Program-made: the position numbers and the translations under genes | Shown here: positions 16,141 through 26,463 of the stretch, in pieces | How positions within the stretch are numbered: the stretch's first letter is position 1 | Layout of the letters: each line of letters begins with the position of its first letter | Origin: Effrenium voratum | Lineage: Eukaryota > Sar > Dinophyceae > Suessiales > Symbiodiniaceae | Reading direction: 5' to 3' | Assembly: GCA_963377175.1 (NCBI GenBank) | Contig: CAUJNA010001524.1 | Span: 413,592-477,591 of the forward strand | DNA: 64,000 nucleotides | The notes under the pieces: model-generated | Databases searched by the model: none | What the model saw: only the letters and a program-made list of their open reading frames with translations | Told to the model about the DNA's origin: nothing

Positions 16141-18340
16141 ACTACAAGGAAAACAAAGAACAACTGGGGGAGAACGGGAGACAAATGAAGGGAGACAAAG
16201 GGAGACAAGTAAGTCCGTCCGCTTGGAGAGCCGTGCCAGACATCCAGGCTGGGAGACAACGGGAAACAAATGAATCCATCTACCGGCAGAGCCGTGCCAG
16301 ACATCCAGGTTGGAAGACAACGGGAGACAAATGAAGGGCCGCCTGGAGAGCCGTGCCAGGCATCCAGGCTGAGACAAATCAAGGGAGACAAGTGAATCTG
16401 TCCGCTTGGAGAGCCGGGAGACAAATGAACCCGTGCACCCAGAGAGCTGCCAGACACCCAGGCTGGGAGACAACGGGAGACAAATGAAGGGAGACAAGTG
16501 AATCTGTCCGCTTGGAGAGCCGTGCCAGGCATCCAGGCTGGGCATCCAGGCTGGGAGACAGTCGTGCCAGGCATCCAGGCTGGGCAGGGAGACAACGGGA
16601 GACAAATGAACCCGTCCACCCACAGAGCTGCCAGACACCCAGGCTGGGAGACAACGGGAGACGAATGAAGGGAGACAGAGGGAGACAAGTGAACCTGTCC
16701 GCCTGGAGAGCCGTGCCAAAGGGAGACAAGTGAATCTGTCCGCTTGGAGAGCCGTGCCAGGCATCCAGGCTGGGAGACAACGGGAAACAAATGAACCCGT
16801 CCACTCAGAGAGCCGTGCCAGACACCCAGGCTGGGACACAACGGACAAAGGGAGACAAGTGAACTGTGCGCCTGGAGAGCCGTGTCAGGCAGAGACAAGT
16901 GAATCTGTCCGGGAGACAACGGGTCCGCCTGGAGAGCCGTGCCAGGCATCCAGGCTGGCAGACAACGGGAGACAAATGAAGGGAGACAAAGGGAGACAAG
17001 TGAATCTGTCCACCTGGAGAGCCGTGCCAGGCATCCCGGCTGGGAGACAACGGGAGACAAATGAAGGGAGACAAAGGAGACAAGTGAATCTGTCCGCCTG
17101 GAGAGCCGTGCCAGGCATCCAGGCTGGGAGACAACGGGAGACAAATGAAGGGAGACAAAGGGAGACAAGTGAATCTGTCCGCCTGGAGAGCCGTGCCAGG
17201 CATCCAGGCTGGGAGACAACGGGAGACAAATGAAGGGAGACAAAGGGAGACAAGTGAATCTGTCCGCCTGGAGAGCCGTGCCAGGCATCCAGGCTGGGAG
17301 ACAACGGGAGACAAATGAAGGGAGACAAAGGGAGACAAGTGAACCTGTCCGCCTGGAGAGCCGTGCCAGGCATCCAGGCTGGGAGACAACGGGAGACAAA
17401 TGAAGGGAGACAAAGAAAGACAAGTGAATCTGTCCGCCTGGAGAGCCGTGCCAGGCATCCAGGCTGGGAGACAACGGGAGACAAATGAAGGGAGACAAAG
17501 GGAGACAAGTGAATCTGTCCCCCAGGGAGAGGCACCAGACAACGGGAGACAAATGAAGGGAGACAAAGGGAGACAAGTGAATCTGTCGCCTGGAGAGCCG
17601 TGCCAGCAAGGCTGGGTGACCAAATGAGGGAGAGACGGAGACGGGAGACAAAATGAAACAAAGCCCAGACAACGGGAGACAAATGAAGGGAGACAAAGGG
17701 AGACAAGTGAATCGTCCGCTGGAGAGCCCAGGCATCCAGGCTGGGAGACAACGGGAGACAAATGAAGGGAGACAAAGGGAGACAAGTGAATCGTCCGCCC
17801 AGAGAGCCGTGCCAGGCATCCAGGCTGGGAGACAACGGGAGACAAATGAAGGGAGACAAAGGGAGACAAGTGAATCTGTCCGCCTGGAGAGCCGTGCCAG
17901 GCATCCAGGCTGGGAGACAACGGGAGACAAATGAAGGGAGACAAAGGGAGACAAGTGAATCTGTCCGCCTGGAGAGCCGTGCCAGGCATCCAGGCTGGGA
18001 GACAACGGGAGACAAATGAAGGGAGACAAAGGGAAACAAGTGAATCTGTCCGCCTGGAGAGCCGTGCCAGGCATCCAGGCTGGGAGACAACGGGAGACAA
18101 ATGAAGGGAGACAAAGGGAGACAAGTGAATCTGTCCGCCTGGAGAGCCGTGCCAGGCATCCAGGCTGGGAGACAACGGGAGACAAATGAAGGGAGACAAA
18201 GGGAGACAAGTGAATCTGTCCGCCTGGAGAGCCGTGCCAGGCATCCAGGCTGGGAGACAACGGGAGACAAATGAAGGGAGACAAAGGGAGACAAGTGAAT
18301 CTGTCCGCCTGGAGAGCCGTGCCAGGCATCCAGGCTAGGG
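16141..18340. repeat. 85-bp satellite array, about 25 copies
   Basis: The unit begins GGGAGACAACGGGAGACAAA, continues TGAAGGGAGACAAAGGGAGA, and ends GCCGTGCCAGGCATCCAGGC T. Between 17231 and 17316 the period is exactly 85 bp. Copies at 17,221-18,340 are nearly identical, while 16,141-17,000 and 17,520-17,830 hold truncated and rearranged ones. The unit contains GGGAGACAA sub-repeats. Because 85 is not a multiple of three and the minus strand has no stop in the unit, all three minus frames stay open, giving ORFs of up to 769 codons that are not genes. Confidence 0.95.
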
Positions 18341-18478
18341 CTTGGCAACAGGCGAGCCACCTTAAATGAATTTAGAACCCCTCACAGTAAACTGTTTGGG
18401 GAAAAACATGTTAAACTTGATGCGAGAAGAGAAAAAAAAAGGCCCACACCAAAAGCGCTCATTTCTTCTTTGCGCCAG
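18341..18478. repeat. Dispersed-repeat copy after the satellite
   Basis: Positions about 18,368-18,428 (TTTAGAACCCCTCACAG... TGGGGAAAAACATG ... GATGCGAGAAGAG) resemble 57,199-57,262 (TTAGAACCCCTACAG ... TGGGGAAAAATAG ... GATGCAAACGAG). Both copies sit directly after a minisatellite array. Confidence 0.5.
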
Positions 18479-18550
18479 GTGGCCCGGTCCAGGCGGGGTG
18501 CGGCGGCGCAGAAGGAGAGCCTGCTACGCATGGCCAAGGGCCAGGTGCAG
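18479..18550 (+). CDS. Candidate coiled-coil exon upstream of the NOV-like gene
   Basis: Preceded by GCGCCAG. The reading VARSRRGAAAQKESLLRMAK then GQVQAG is charged and helix-like. GT (18545) and GC (18551) donors are both possible. Membership in the downstream gene is inferred from proximity and composition. Confidence 0.35.
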
Positions 18551-18874
18551 GCCGGACGGCTTTGAAAACCTCTGGTTCTTTTTTGGGTGCCACCGCTAAG
18601 GTTTCAGGAAGCTGGGGGTGTTTTAGCCCCTGGCTTTTGACGTGGGAAACCATTTGGGGGAAGCTGAAGGCTTGGGGGTGGGGAGTTGCTGCAGACTATT
18701 TGGGATGAAACTCAGGCTTTTGGAGAGCTTGAGGGCTGGACATGCAAAAGATGGGCGAATTCTGCGTAGCCTGACATGACATTTGACCAGGAACGTTATG
18801 CTTACTCCCTAAGTTCCTGGACCTGCTTGGACCATCTCAGTGATAAGTGAACAGTTCAGACTCATTTTGGCCAG

Positions 18875-19005
18875 TCCACTCGATCGGAAGTGCGCAACCT
18901 TGCTGCATTCCAGTTGCAGGAGGTGACGCACGAGCAGTTGCTGCAAGCCAAAGCAGAGCTGCAGGAAGCTCGCCAACGTCAGGAGGTCGGGCGGCGTTTG
19001 GGCAG
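18875..19005 (+). CDS. Coiled-coil exon, NOV-like gene (N-terminal part)
   Basis: The exon starts after CCAG and ends GGCAG|GT. It encodes STRSEVRNLAAFQLQEVTHE followed by QLLQAKAELQEARQRQEVGR, a charged heptad-rich coil of about 43 residues. A 5'-flanking sequence at 18,811-18,832 matches the short intronic element family seen at 44.3, 45.0 and 63.4 kb. Confidence 0.5.
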
Positions 19006-19185
19006 GTTTTATTGATTGACGGAACAGGTTGGTGGACTTGCTCTGTGTTTGACGATTGGCTTTATGCATGCGCTTTGAACCTCACAGCCATGCCTTGACT
19101 TCTCTGGAAGGCGGTAAAAACTAAAACTAGCGCTGGGAAGCAAGGAGCTCAGCTAGGGTCTTGAAGATCCCTCTTTCCATGAGAA

Positions 19186-19290
19186 TGGGTCATCACGCAA
19201 ATCAACGCTCGATGCGAAAGGTCCTGGAAGCTGCCAACGCCAAGCTGCGAGAGGACGCTCTTTTCTGCGAAATCGGCGCACCTCACCCCT
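19186..19290 (+). CDS. Possible third coiled-coil exon
   Basis: Reads ANQRSMRKVLEAANAKLRED then ALFCEIGAP before a stop, with helix-forming composition like the previous exon. Splice borders could not be fixed. Confidence 0.3.
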
Positions 19291-19299
19291 AGCACAATA

Positions 19300-19974
19300 T
19301 GTTTTTCTCCATTGCACTACAAAGCACACAAGTGTTCAACGTCGAAAACGGATGGATATTTGAGTTTTTGCAGGCCCCTTCCTTTGAGTGCCGTCATCAG
19401 TTCAGATGTGTTTTGATTCCAAAAGCGGCCCCACGCCCCGGCATGTGTTTGGCGGGTGACGTGCCCACGGCCAAAGAAGTAGACACACAGAGAATACCTC
19501 CACCACCATGTACTTGTTGCAAAATGCCACACGGTCGCCCCAAATGAATCGTTCCTAAGATCACTGGTTCAAGGCGAATGGGAGAAGCTGTCCCATAGGA
19601 ACTACTTGGTAAGTGAGTAGTATATCCAGCTGGTGGCTGAAGTTTCTTGATTTGGGAACTGGTTTGAAGACTGCGTGCTGAGAGGTGTTTGTTGGGAGCC
19701 GATTAGGGTGCGCCTTTAGACGGAGAATGCAAAGCGTTGAACAGCAATCAACAATTGAATCCGAAAGGGGTCCCCATTTTTCGAGAAGTTTCTGCTACAA
19801 AAGAAGCCTTCTAGAGATTCTGGAGTGTTGAGTTAGCCTTCCAGGCGGCAAACCGCTTCTCTAGAAGAAGGTGCCCATGAACTTTCCTGAAACTTTCCTG
19901 GAGGTCCAGCAGCCTTTACCTTTTTCCCAAGGGTGCAGCAAGCTCTCGTACTTCCGTTTTTTGGTTTTTCGCAG
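19300..19974. other. Intron or spacer before the ATPase exon
   Basis: No coding support. It ends in a pyrimidine tract and GCAG at 19,971-19,974, a good acceptor for the next exon. Confidence 0.4.
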
Positions 19975-20904
19975 GACGTGGCGGCTTTGCGCGTGAGGCT
20001 GGCGCCAGAAGCCGACCACACCCAACAACCGGTGGTTGACGAAGGTCGGCAGATGCTCGGCGCTATCTTGGCTGCTTCTCCGAACCCTGAACTTCCAAGT
20101 TTGAATTCCGTTTCATCAGTCGAAGCTCAGAGCCCAAGGTCAAGTTCTGAAGGGACATCCGAACCGGTTTGCCAGGCTACTGGCTTGGCTCGCATGGCAC
20201 GTCCGCGTTGCAAACAGGCCATTTTCAGGAAGCTGACAAGGGGTGGTGTCAAACCTGAGAGATCCATGCCGGGGCCCGAAACGGATTCTAATTCATCGGG
20301 GGTGTTCCAGCTTGCGCAGCAAGAAAATCACACGACGTTGCATCCTAGGAACCCATTGTTAGAACCCCAGAATGGGTTCCCCAAAATGCGGCTTGGTCAT
20401 GTTTTTCAGGTGGGTGATGCCAAAATGATCCTGCGTTCCAGACATTTCTCGCACAGCAAGGATCCGAGCCCAAAGCTCCAGGATGCCAGCGCAGATGAGC
20501 AGATTCTGGCTCTGAAGAACGAGCTTTGTCAAAGCATTCACCCCTTGATGGCGGGAATGCTCCGCAAATCCCTGCAACTCTTTTCACTAGAGCTCTATTC
20601 CGGGCCTGTGCGGGCGTTGTGGGAGCTCCTGCAGAATGCAGACGACTGCAGTTTTCAGGATGTGCCCAGGGTCAGAATTGTCCACGCTTCTAAGTACTTG
20701 TGGCTGGAGTACAACGAGGGGGGTTTTTTGCTCGAAGATGTCCGAGCTCTTTGCAACATCGGCGCCTCTACGAAACAATTGGGTCAGACAGGGCAGAAGG
20801 GCATTGGATTCAAGGCGTCGTTCGTGCTCTCTGCCCGGCCACACGTTTTCTCCAATCCCTTCCGCTTCTTCTTCGATGAGGAGGCGTCATGTCCTTTGCC
20901 ACAG
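19975..20904 (+). CDS. NO VEIN/sacsin-like GHKL ATPase exon (ATP-binding site)
   Basis: The exon opens DVAALRVRLAPEAD, then a Ser/Pro-rich linker, and from about 20,480 a clear HSP90-like ATP-binding domain. The N-box is LYSGPVRALWELLQNADD, with the metal-binding Asn and the flanking ALWELLQNADD typical of NO VEIN and sacsin. LEYNEGGFLLEDVRALCNIG is the NExGF version of G1, then STK, and GQKGIGFKASF is the G2 glycine lid; RPHVFSNPFRFFFD follows. It ends CCACAG|GC in phase 0, a GC donor. NO VEIN-type proteins are large, poorly understood ATPases found in plants and protists; the function here is unknown. It is the best-supported host exon in the window. Confidence 0.85.
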
Positions 20905-21951
20905 GCGGGTTGTTCCCGAAAGCATTGCGAAGGGTTCTTCCGGTAAAGTCGTTGCGTTCTGCACAGCTCAACTGCATAGGGAAAGTAGGCAGTGAAATGC
21001 ATAGAGGGCTGTATAGGGAAAGTGCACAGTGAAATGCACAGAGGCATGCATAGGGCGAGTACAGAGTGAAACGCATAGATGCATGCACGGGGAAAGTAGG
21101 CACTGAAATGCATAGAGGCGTACACAGAAAAAGTAGACAGTGAGATACATAGAGGCACGCATAGGGCAAGTACGGAGGCAAGTGCATAGATGGATGCACA
21201 AAGCAAGCAGACAGTGAAATGCATAGAGGCATGCGCAGGGAAAGTAGAGAGCTTGATGCATAGAGGCATGCAAAGGGAAAGTATACAGTGAAATGCGTAG
21301 CGATCTTGCTTTCCTTCTCGCACGAGCATAACTTGCACGAGGAAACTTGCACGCTAACATAAAACTAGTATCTTGTTTGCTTGCGGCAGGCGCGCGACCC
21401 TCTGCGTGGATCGTGCGTGTCTCGCTCTGGTAGTGCGCAAAGTACGTCCCCGCAGCTCCGGCTGCAAAGTCGTAACCTTTCAAGTACAAAAGTAGTACGC
21501 GAAGCTCGTCCCCGCAGCTCCAGCTGCAAAGTCGAAAAGTAGACAGTGAAATGCAGAGAAGCATGCATAGGGCAAGTAGACAGTGAAATGCATAGAGGCA
21601 TGCATAGGGCAAGTACAGAGGCAAGTGCATAGAGGCATGCATAAGGAAAGGAGACAGTGAACTGCATTAGACATTAAAATGTATGGAGGCATGCGCAGGG
21701 AAAGTAGACAGTGAAATGCATATAGGCACGCAGGGAAAGTAGACAGTGAAATGCATCGAGGCATGCGTAGGGCAAGTGCAGAGTGAAGGGCATAGGCATA
21801 GAATCATGCACAGGGAAAGTAGACAGTGAAATGCATAGAGGCATGCACAGAGTAGATACTGAAATGCATAGTTGGAAATATTGGACCGATGGAAAATGTT
21901 TGCGGGCAACCCTTCTTCTAGTGTTTTTTTGTTGGGGCCAGTTTCTGACAG
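20905..21951 (+). other. GC-AG intron carrying a 37-bp minisatellite
   Basis: Donor GC at 20905-20906, acceptor AG at 21950-21951. Both flanking exons are in phase 0, so the frame is preserved. Most of the 1,047 bp is tandem repeat. Confidence 0.7.
20965..21870. repeat. 37-bp intronic minisatellite in two blocks
   Basis: Unit: GCATGCATAGGGAAAGTAGA then CAGTGAAATGCATAGAG. GAAATGC or its variant recurs at 20,994, 21,031 and 21,068, exactly 37 bp apart. Block 1 is 20,965-21,310 and block 2 is 21,535-21,870. Between them are a non-repeat stretch and two partial copies of a short motif (CGTCCCCGCAGCTCC at about 21,447 and 21,509). Minus-strand ORFs of 180-224 codons through it are periodic by-products. 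Confidence 0.88.
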
Positions 21952-22310
21952 GTGACACCCCAAGTGATACCTGCACATGTGGAGACGCCCCAGCCTCTGC
22001 CGCAACATGGCACTGCAATTTACCTCCCGCTGCGAAAAGCCTTCCCAGACCTGCTGGACGAAGTGGCGCGGCGCTCAGTTGCACGCGCAGGCCCTTTGCT
22101 CAGACCTGGCGAAGTCAGTGTTCCATTGGATCTTCGTGACTTTGAAAGAGGGCCCAACTTTGCATGGTTCACGCGCACTGAGGACCCTACTCTTCTGCTT
22201 TTTCTGCGGCAGGTGCGAGCCATCACAGTTGAGAGGCTTGGGGATGTGCTCACGTATGCCCTCCACGGGCCGCCAGAAGGGTTCGTGACCATAGGAGTCA
22301 CGACGCGCGG
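21952..22310 (+). CDS. NOV-like gene, exon after the ATP-binding exon
   Basis: Begins in phase 0 after TTTCTGACAG. Family landmarks are HGTAIYLPLRKAF (NOV/sacsin 'GT.i.LPL') and DPTLLLFLRQVRAITV ('llLFLr.l..i'), in the right order after the G2 box. The frame stays open to a stop at 22,378. A GT after 22,308 (CGCGCG|GTGTG) would leave one base that fits the next exon, but the donor is not certain. Confidence 0.72.
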
Positions 22311-22434
22311 TGTGAATCACAGCGAGAGCGAGCACAAGTACTTCGTGGCTAAGGCAACACACGGACAACCGCTGGTCTAGATCTTAGGCGGTTTAAGCCC
22401 TTCTTCGAGAAGTTTACTTCCACTCATACTTCAG

Positions 22435-22618
22435 GTTTTCCATTTTCCTTGCGGGAGGCCTCCGATTTGTCCATCGCCTTCCCCTTGCATGGCGCAGCCC
22501 CTGCGAGCGCCGCAGTGTCTACCACCTTGCCGCTGTCCCAGCTGGCGGGCCTCCGGACACCTTTGAACGCCCCCTTCGACCTCACTGCCAACCGGGAGGC
22601 CTTGATGGACAGCGAGAG
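22435..22618 (+). CDS. NOV-like gene, middle exon
   Basis: After ACTTCAG, it encodes SLREASDLSIAFPLHGAA ... LPLSQLAGLRTPLNAPFDL then TANREALMDSER. This matches the NOV stretch where 'AFPL...LP...G..F..qaDF.lTssRE' follows the ATPase. It ends GAG AG|GA, a GA donor in phase 2, and the next exon supplies the G that completes Arg. Confidence 0.72.
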
Positions 22619-23080
22619 GAGCCTCAGCAAACCGACAACAAAAGTCCCTGCAAAGGTGTCCTTGCGTGTCTTAGGCTTTGGGATTTCAAGCGGCGGTCAG
22701 AAGCATCCTTTTTTGAGAAGCCATTGGTGCCTCAACTGAAACGTTGACCTCCAGTGCCGGGCAACAGCGTCTCCCAAATGTTGCTTGAAAGAAGAGCTGA
22801 ACATGTTTTTGGAAGTGTCACCAAAAAGCGTCTTTCAGCAGATTCGCGTAGCGCGTTTCCTCAAAATAGCTGAGCAAGCCCCGCAGAAGTGCCGCTCATT
22901 GTCCTAGCAATGCCTCTTGCCAGTGCCGCGCAGCAGTGTCGCTCGGATGTAAGAAGTCCTTGGCATGCGTCGCTAGGAATAGCTTTATAGAATGGTTGGT
23001 GCTTCGCATGCAATCGTACAGGCGTAGGTCGAAAGATTGCAAGCAGGTTTGGCTTTATCTTTTTACGTTCAGAATGTGAG
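22619..23080 (+). other. GA-AG intron with AGG at both borders
   Basis: The donor context AGAG|GA and acceptor TGTGAG|G share AGG, and the reading phase is kept (2+1). GA donors and AGG acceptors are typical of dinoflagellates and rare elsewhere. Confidence 0.6.
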
Positions 23081-23518
23081 GAATGCGCGGCTTCGAGATG
23101 CTCTAGCCGAGCTTTGGCTCACCACAGTCGCCCAAAGCACGACCCAAAGCACCGACAGCTTGTCGATCCGGGCTTGGCTGCTGCAGCCCGGCCTTGAGTT
23201 AGCCCAGACATCCTTCTGGGCACCCTTTGTGCAACGGGTGCGGTCCGGCTTGCGAGAGGTGCCACTCATCCCAGTCACTCAAACGGATGGCGCTAAAGGG
23301 CTGCTCCCAATCAATCGCTGCAGAAAACCGGACTCGCCCTTGTTGGCCGCCTTGCGCCTCACAGCTGCGGACTTGGGGCTGCTTGGCTTGGGCCTTCCCG
23401 TGAAGGAGTACATGCAACACCTGGCGGGCACGGACACCGGCATGGCAGAGTTCGATGCCAGCGACCTGATCCAACTTCTCAGCCTTTCGAAAGACGATGC
23501 TTCACTGTTGTTGGCAAG
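23081..23518 (+). CDS. NOV-like gene, large exon
   Basis: Encodes NARLRDALAELWLTTVAQ ... WLLQPGLELAQTSFWAPF then VQRVRSGLREVPLIPVTQ, ending LSKDDASLLLA. This is the helical region that in NOV follows the 'RE' segment ('W...Lr..i', then 'FW......i...L...p.iP'). It ends GCAAG|GT, a GT donor in phase 2. Confidence 0.7.
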
Positions 23519-23635
23519 GTTTTAGGTTTGGGGTTGTTTTTGGTTCTGTTCATTTTTAGCAGGGGGTTGCAAGAACGAAGGTTTTTGCAAGCCCACGTCA
23601 AGGGTTGTAAAGGATGGTCCCCCGGCTTTCCAAAG

Positions 23636-24005
23636 CCGTGGCGCCGCCTGGCGAAAGGATGTGGTGAAGGCATTGGCCAAGTGCCAGGATTTGGATCTGC
23701 TGGCGTTGCGCCAAGCCCCTCTCTTCCTACTCGCCGAGTCTATCGTATGGACAGCTTGCGGCGAAGATCACATCTTCTCCTCAGTGCCGAAGGGCGCTCC
23801 GGCGAACTTGCTCCGGGTTTTGGACAAGGCCTCCGCGTGCCCAGCCGACAAAGAGCTGCTGAAACTGCTGGGCTGCGGCAGCAAGGCCACGCACCGAGAT
23901 GTTGCCCATGCAATTGTGAAGCAGACCTTGGGGCTGACAGAGACAGAGGACCTGGCCTTGCAGTTCCGTGCAAGCCGTGGAGCATTCCTGACGGCTGCCT
24001 GTTTT
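23636..24005 (+). CDS. NOV-like gene, next exon
   Basis: Starting after CCAAAG, the phase matches the previous exon and gives RGAAWRKDVVKALAKCQDLD, then LLALRQAPLFLLAESIVWTA and LLKLLGCGSKATHRDVAHAI, resembling NOV 'iPi.pl....G' and 'iL..LGv....dv...I'. An overlapping 441-codon frame over 23,528-24,853 is not the coding one here. The 3' border is uncertain. Confidence 0.6.
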
Positions 24006-24059
24006 TCACAAATCCTAAATCCCCTATTGCGCTCGGGGAAGCGATGGCACAAGCGTCTT

Positions 24060-24200
24060 TCACCCGCTGTGAGGACCACCGCTTCTCGTGGACAAACCTG
24101 GCATACTTGGGACGACGCTGGCAGGAGATCTTGAACAGTTCATCTGCAGACAGATGGCTTGCGAACCGGAGCGCGGAGGAGATGGAAGGCTCACCTGGAC
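24060..24200 (+). CDS. Possible small NOV-like exon
   Basis: Reads RCEDHRFSWTNLAYLGRRWQ then EILNSSSADRWLANRSAEEM. It is hydrophilic and helix-like, but the borders are not defined. Confidence 0.3.
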
Positions 24201-24387
24201 AAGTAGTCGCCAAGTGTTCGGGGCCATCATTCATTTGGCTTGTTCCAATTGGGTTGAAGGGTCTCATTTCTGTGAAGATTCGTTTGTATTTCAAAGTTAA
24301 GAAAAGGAAAGTGTGGTTACAGGCCGGGCATCTTCCTTCTTTCATGTCAGTCTATCTTTTGACAAGTGGGATCATTTGGCAAGGCTT

Positions 24388-24530
24388 GATGAGAAGTCTG
24401 CTGGTGCCTTCCTGCATGGGCCTTCTGCATGAGGCCCGGGAGCTGGAAAGCCCCTACCTGCTGGGCTGCAAACCTGGCACCGCAAACTACGACCGGAGCC
24501 GTGTGCTCAAGGAGGGGCCTGTGAAGTCAA
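24388..24530 (+). CDS. Possible NOV-like exon
   Basis: Reads LLVPSCMGLLHEARELESPY then LLGCKPGTANYDRSRVLKEG. The 'ESPYLLG' run resembles NOV segments between structural repeats. No firm splice sites. Confidence 0.35.
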
Positions 24531-24669
24531 ACCAATCCGCATTCCAAACCGGAAGCGCGGAAAGAAGAAAGCGTCAAAGTAGGATCATTGCATGGCATTT
24601 GGGATTCTTCCTCCTTCCAAGCAGAAGGCAGCAAGTCAGTCACTCGAGAAGAAACTTGTTCAGTCCGCG

Positions 24670-24863
24670 TTGCTCAGGAGCCGCCTGGCGAAGACGGCAT
24701 GAAAGCTCGGCTTTGGTGGGAGTTGGTCTTCCTCCGCTTCGGCGCCCAGGTTTCCAAAGCAGAGACACTGAAGCTGCCCAAAGGCATCTTCAAGGCGGCC
24801 GTGTCCAAGCCGATGGCTGGTTTCCATCTGGAGCTGTTCGTTCACTTGCTTGAACAACTGTAG
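24670..24863 (+). CDS. NOV-like exon
   Basis: Encodes ARLWWELVFLRFGAQVSKAE then TLKLPKGIFKAAVSKPMAGF and HLELFVHLLEQL. NOV proteins have repeated 'W..FL..LGV' units, and WWELVFLRFGAQ fits that pattern. Confidence 0.45.
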
Positions 24864-25139
24864 GTTCGGCAACTTACGTAAACGTCTCTATGTTGTGACT
24901 TTTGCTTCTTGATGTCAACGCATCGCCTGTCCTCGAAACTAGGTCGAGACCGGCTTGTAACGAATGCGCCGCTCGCCAAAGAATGGTCGCAAAACGGCAG
25001 CCCTGCGAGGTGCGAAACATTGTACAGCATATGACTCTCAGTTGCAAAAGCAGATCGACTTAAAGCATTGTTTTTCTTGCCTCCATTTGGCCTGTGTTAA
25101 TTTCCCCTCGCTTTTTTTGTGGCCAATTCCTATCCTAAG

Positions 25140-25292
25140 GAACGCGGTGCTGGACGTCTATGCGGCCCGAGACTTGGGCTCGCTGCGCCGGCGCTGCGAG
25201 ATCGAAGACCGCGCCGGCACGACGCGGCAACTCGAGCAGTGCTTTGGGCCCAAGTTCGAGCACTTCCTGGGTCCGGAAGTGGTGGAGGCCAG
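25140..25292 (+). CDS. NOV-like exon with GC donor
   Basis: After CCTAAG|G, it encodes NAVLDVYAARDLGSLRRRCE, then TTRQLEQCFGPKFEHFLGPE, and ends GAGGCCAG|GC. The high GC of the third codon position contrasts with the flanking introns. Confidence 0.5.
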
Positions 25293-25703
25293 GCTGGTTT
25301 TCAAAGGCAATCCAAGCCCCCTGGCGGGGCGTGCATGAATGACGGCTCCCTGGTTAATTAAGTGGCTCATGTCTCTGTGGGCTTTATGTAGGGTACATCC
25401 CACCAGTGGCCGTTCAACCCAGGAATGGTGGCAAACGCAGCATGCGCGATTTGTCAAGCTCAAAAATAACTGCCATTGTGCCGGCAGTCTGTTTTCAGCT
25501 TTGGTGGAGGCATGACCCTGGTGCTCACTTGCAGCACAAATCACCACGAATCAACCCTGTGACCTTCAGATGCTCATCTTGCATCCGCCTTGGCTCTCCC
25601 TGCATTCGAACGAGACTTGCTTCCACATGCTCCTTGCCTGGTCCGTTCCAAAAGCCAACAGCATTCGAGGCTCCAACGAGGATTTCGGGGTAGGGAGCCG
25701 TAG

Positions 25704-25850
25704 GTGGGGAAATCCGCAGACCTGGCGGCCTTGGCCGAGCGCCTGGGTGTGACTACTGAGCCGTCGGGCCCTATGGTGCTTTCGCTGCTTAGCCGTGCCG
25801 CGCGGGCGGAGACCACGCTGCAAGCGGCCTACCGCTTCGCGGCGGAGGCG
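25704..25850 (+). CDS. NOV-like exon
   Basis: After CCGTAG|G, it encodes VGKSADLAALAERLGVTTEP, then MVLSLLSRAARAETTLQAAY and RFAAEA, ending GGCG|GT. It matches the NOV pattern 'la..lgv......v..lL..l......i...Y...'. Confidence 0.5.
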
Positions 25851-26163
25851 GTGCTACATTGACTGACATCCACCTTTTGTTTGTCGGGGAGCCTCAATAT
25901 GCTCAAGGGATGAACCCAACCCTAGCGCGACTCAGAGAGTTATTTGTTTCTCAAGAGGGGCTCTTTTGTTGGGTTCCCTTGCAACTCATTGTCAAGCAGC
26001 GTTGTGCCTGCCACAAGAGAACCTCCACCAGATGGCAAGGGTTTCCTCCCTCTGAACCAAGGGAGCCCCAAGGAAAAAAGGCAGCTGGAATGGCCGCTCC
26101 CAAAAAACAATTCAAAGAGTTGACCCAGCTTGAACCCTCAAGAAAACGGGGTTTTGTAGCCAG

Positions 26164-26463
26164 GTGTGGCACGAAGACCCGGACTGCATGACCAGCGCCA
26201 TTGCGCACACCCAGGAGACCGGTATTTGGATCTTGGAGGCCAACCAGATTGTCAAGAGAGAAGTTGCGCAGACTTCCTGGGAGGAGGTCCAAGATCTGTT
26301 CCCGCCATGGAAATGGAGGAAGTCATTTAAAAGTCTGGAAGAATTCTTTGTGAAAGCTTTAGGCCTGGCTCTTTCAGCTGCCCCCGTCGAAGCAACACCG
26401 CCAGCCGCTGCAACTGAACCTGTGAACCCGTCTGCGGTGAAGCTCGGAATTGTAGAGACTTAG
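26164..26463 (+). CDS. NOV-like exon with in-frame stop, possible gene end
   Basis: After GTAGCCAG, it encodes VWHEDPDCMTSAIAHTQETG ... PPWKWRKSFKSLEEFFVKAL then GLALSAAPVEA, ending ...KLGIVET and a stop at 26,461-26,463. The SLEEFFVKALGL run is the family's '..l..fFv..LGv' motif. No C-terminal DUF3883-type domain follows, so either the protein ends here or splicing removes the stop. Confidence 0.5.
   Translation: MWHEDPDCMTSAIAHTQETGIWILEANQIVKREVAQTSWEEVQDLFPPWKWRKSFKSLEEFFVKALGLALSAAPVEATPPAAATEPVNPSAVKLGIVET

Noticed and set aside
16020..18329. 769-codon minus-strand ORF and its 479/491-codon neighbours
   Set aside because: They are translations of the 85-bp satellite, open in all three frames; no protein family character and composition set by the repeat.
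16141..18340. CRISPR array
   Set aside because: Repeats are contiguous 85-bp satellite units without unique spacers, there are no cas genes, and the DNA is eukaryotic.
23528..24853. 441-codon plus-strand ORF
   Set aside because: It crosses several proposed exons and introns of the NOV-like gene in the wrong frame; family motifs are in the other frame.
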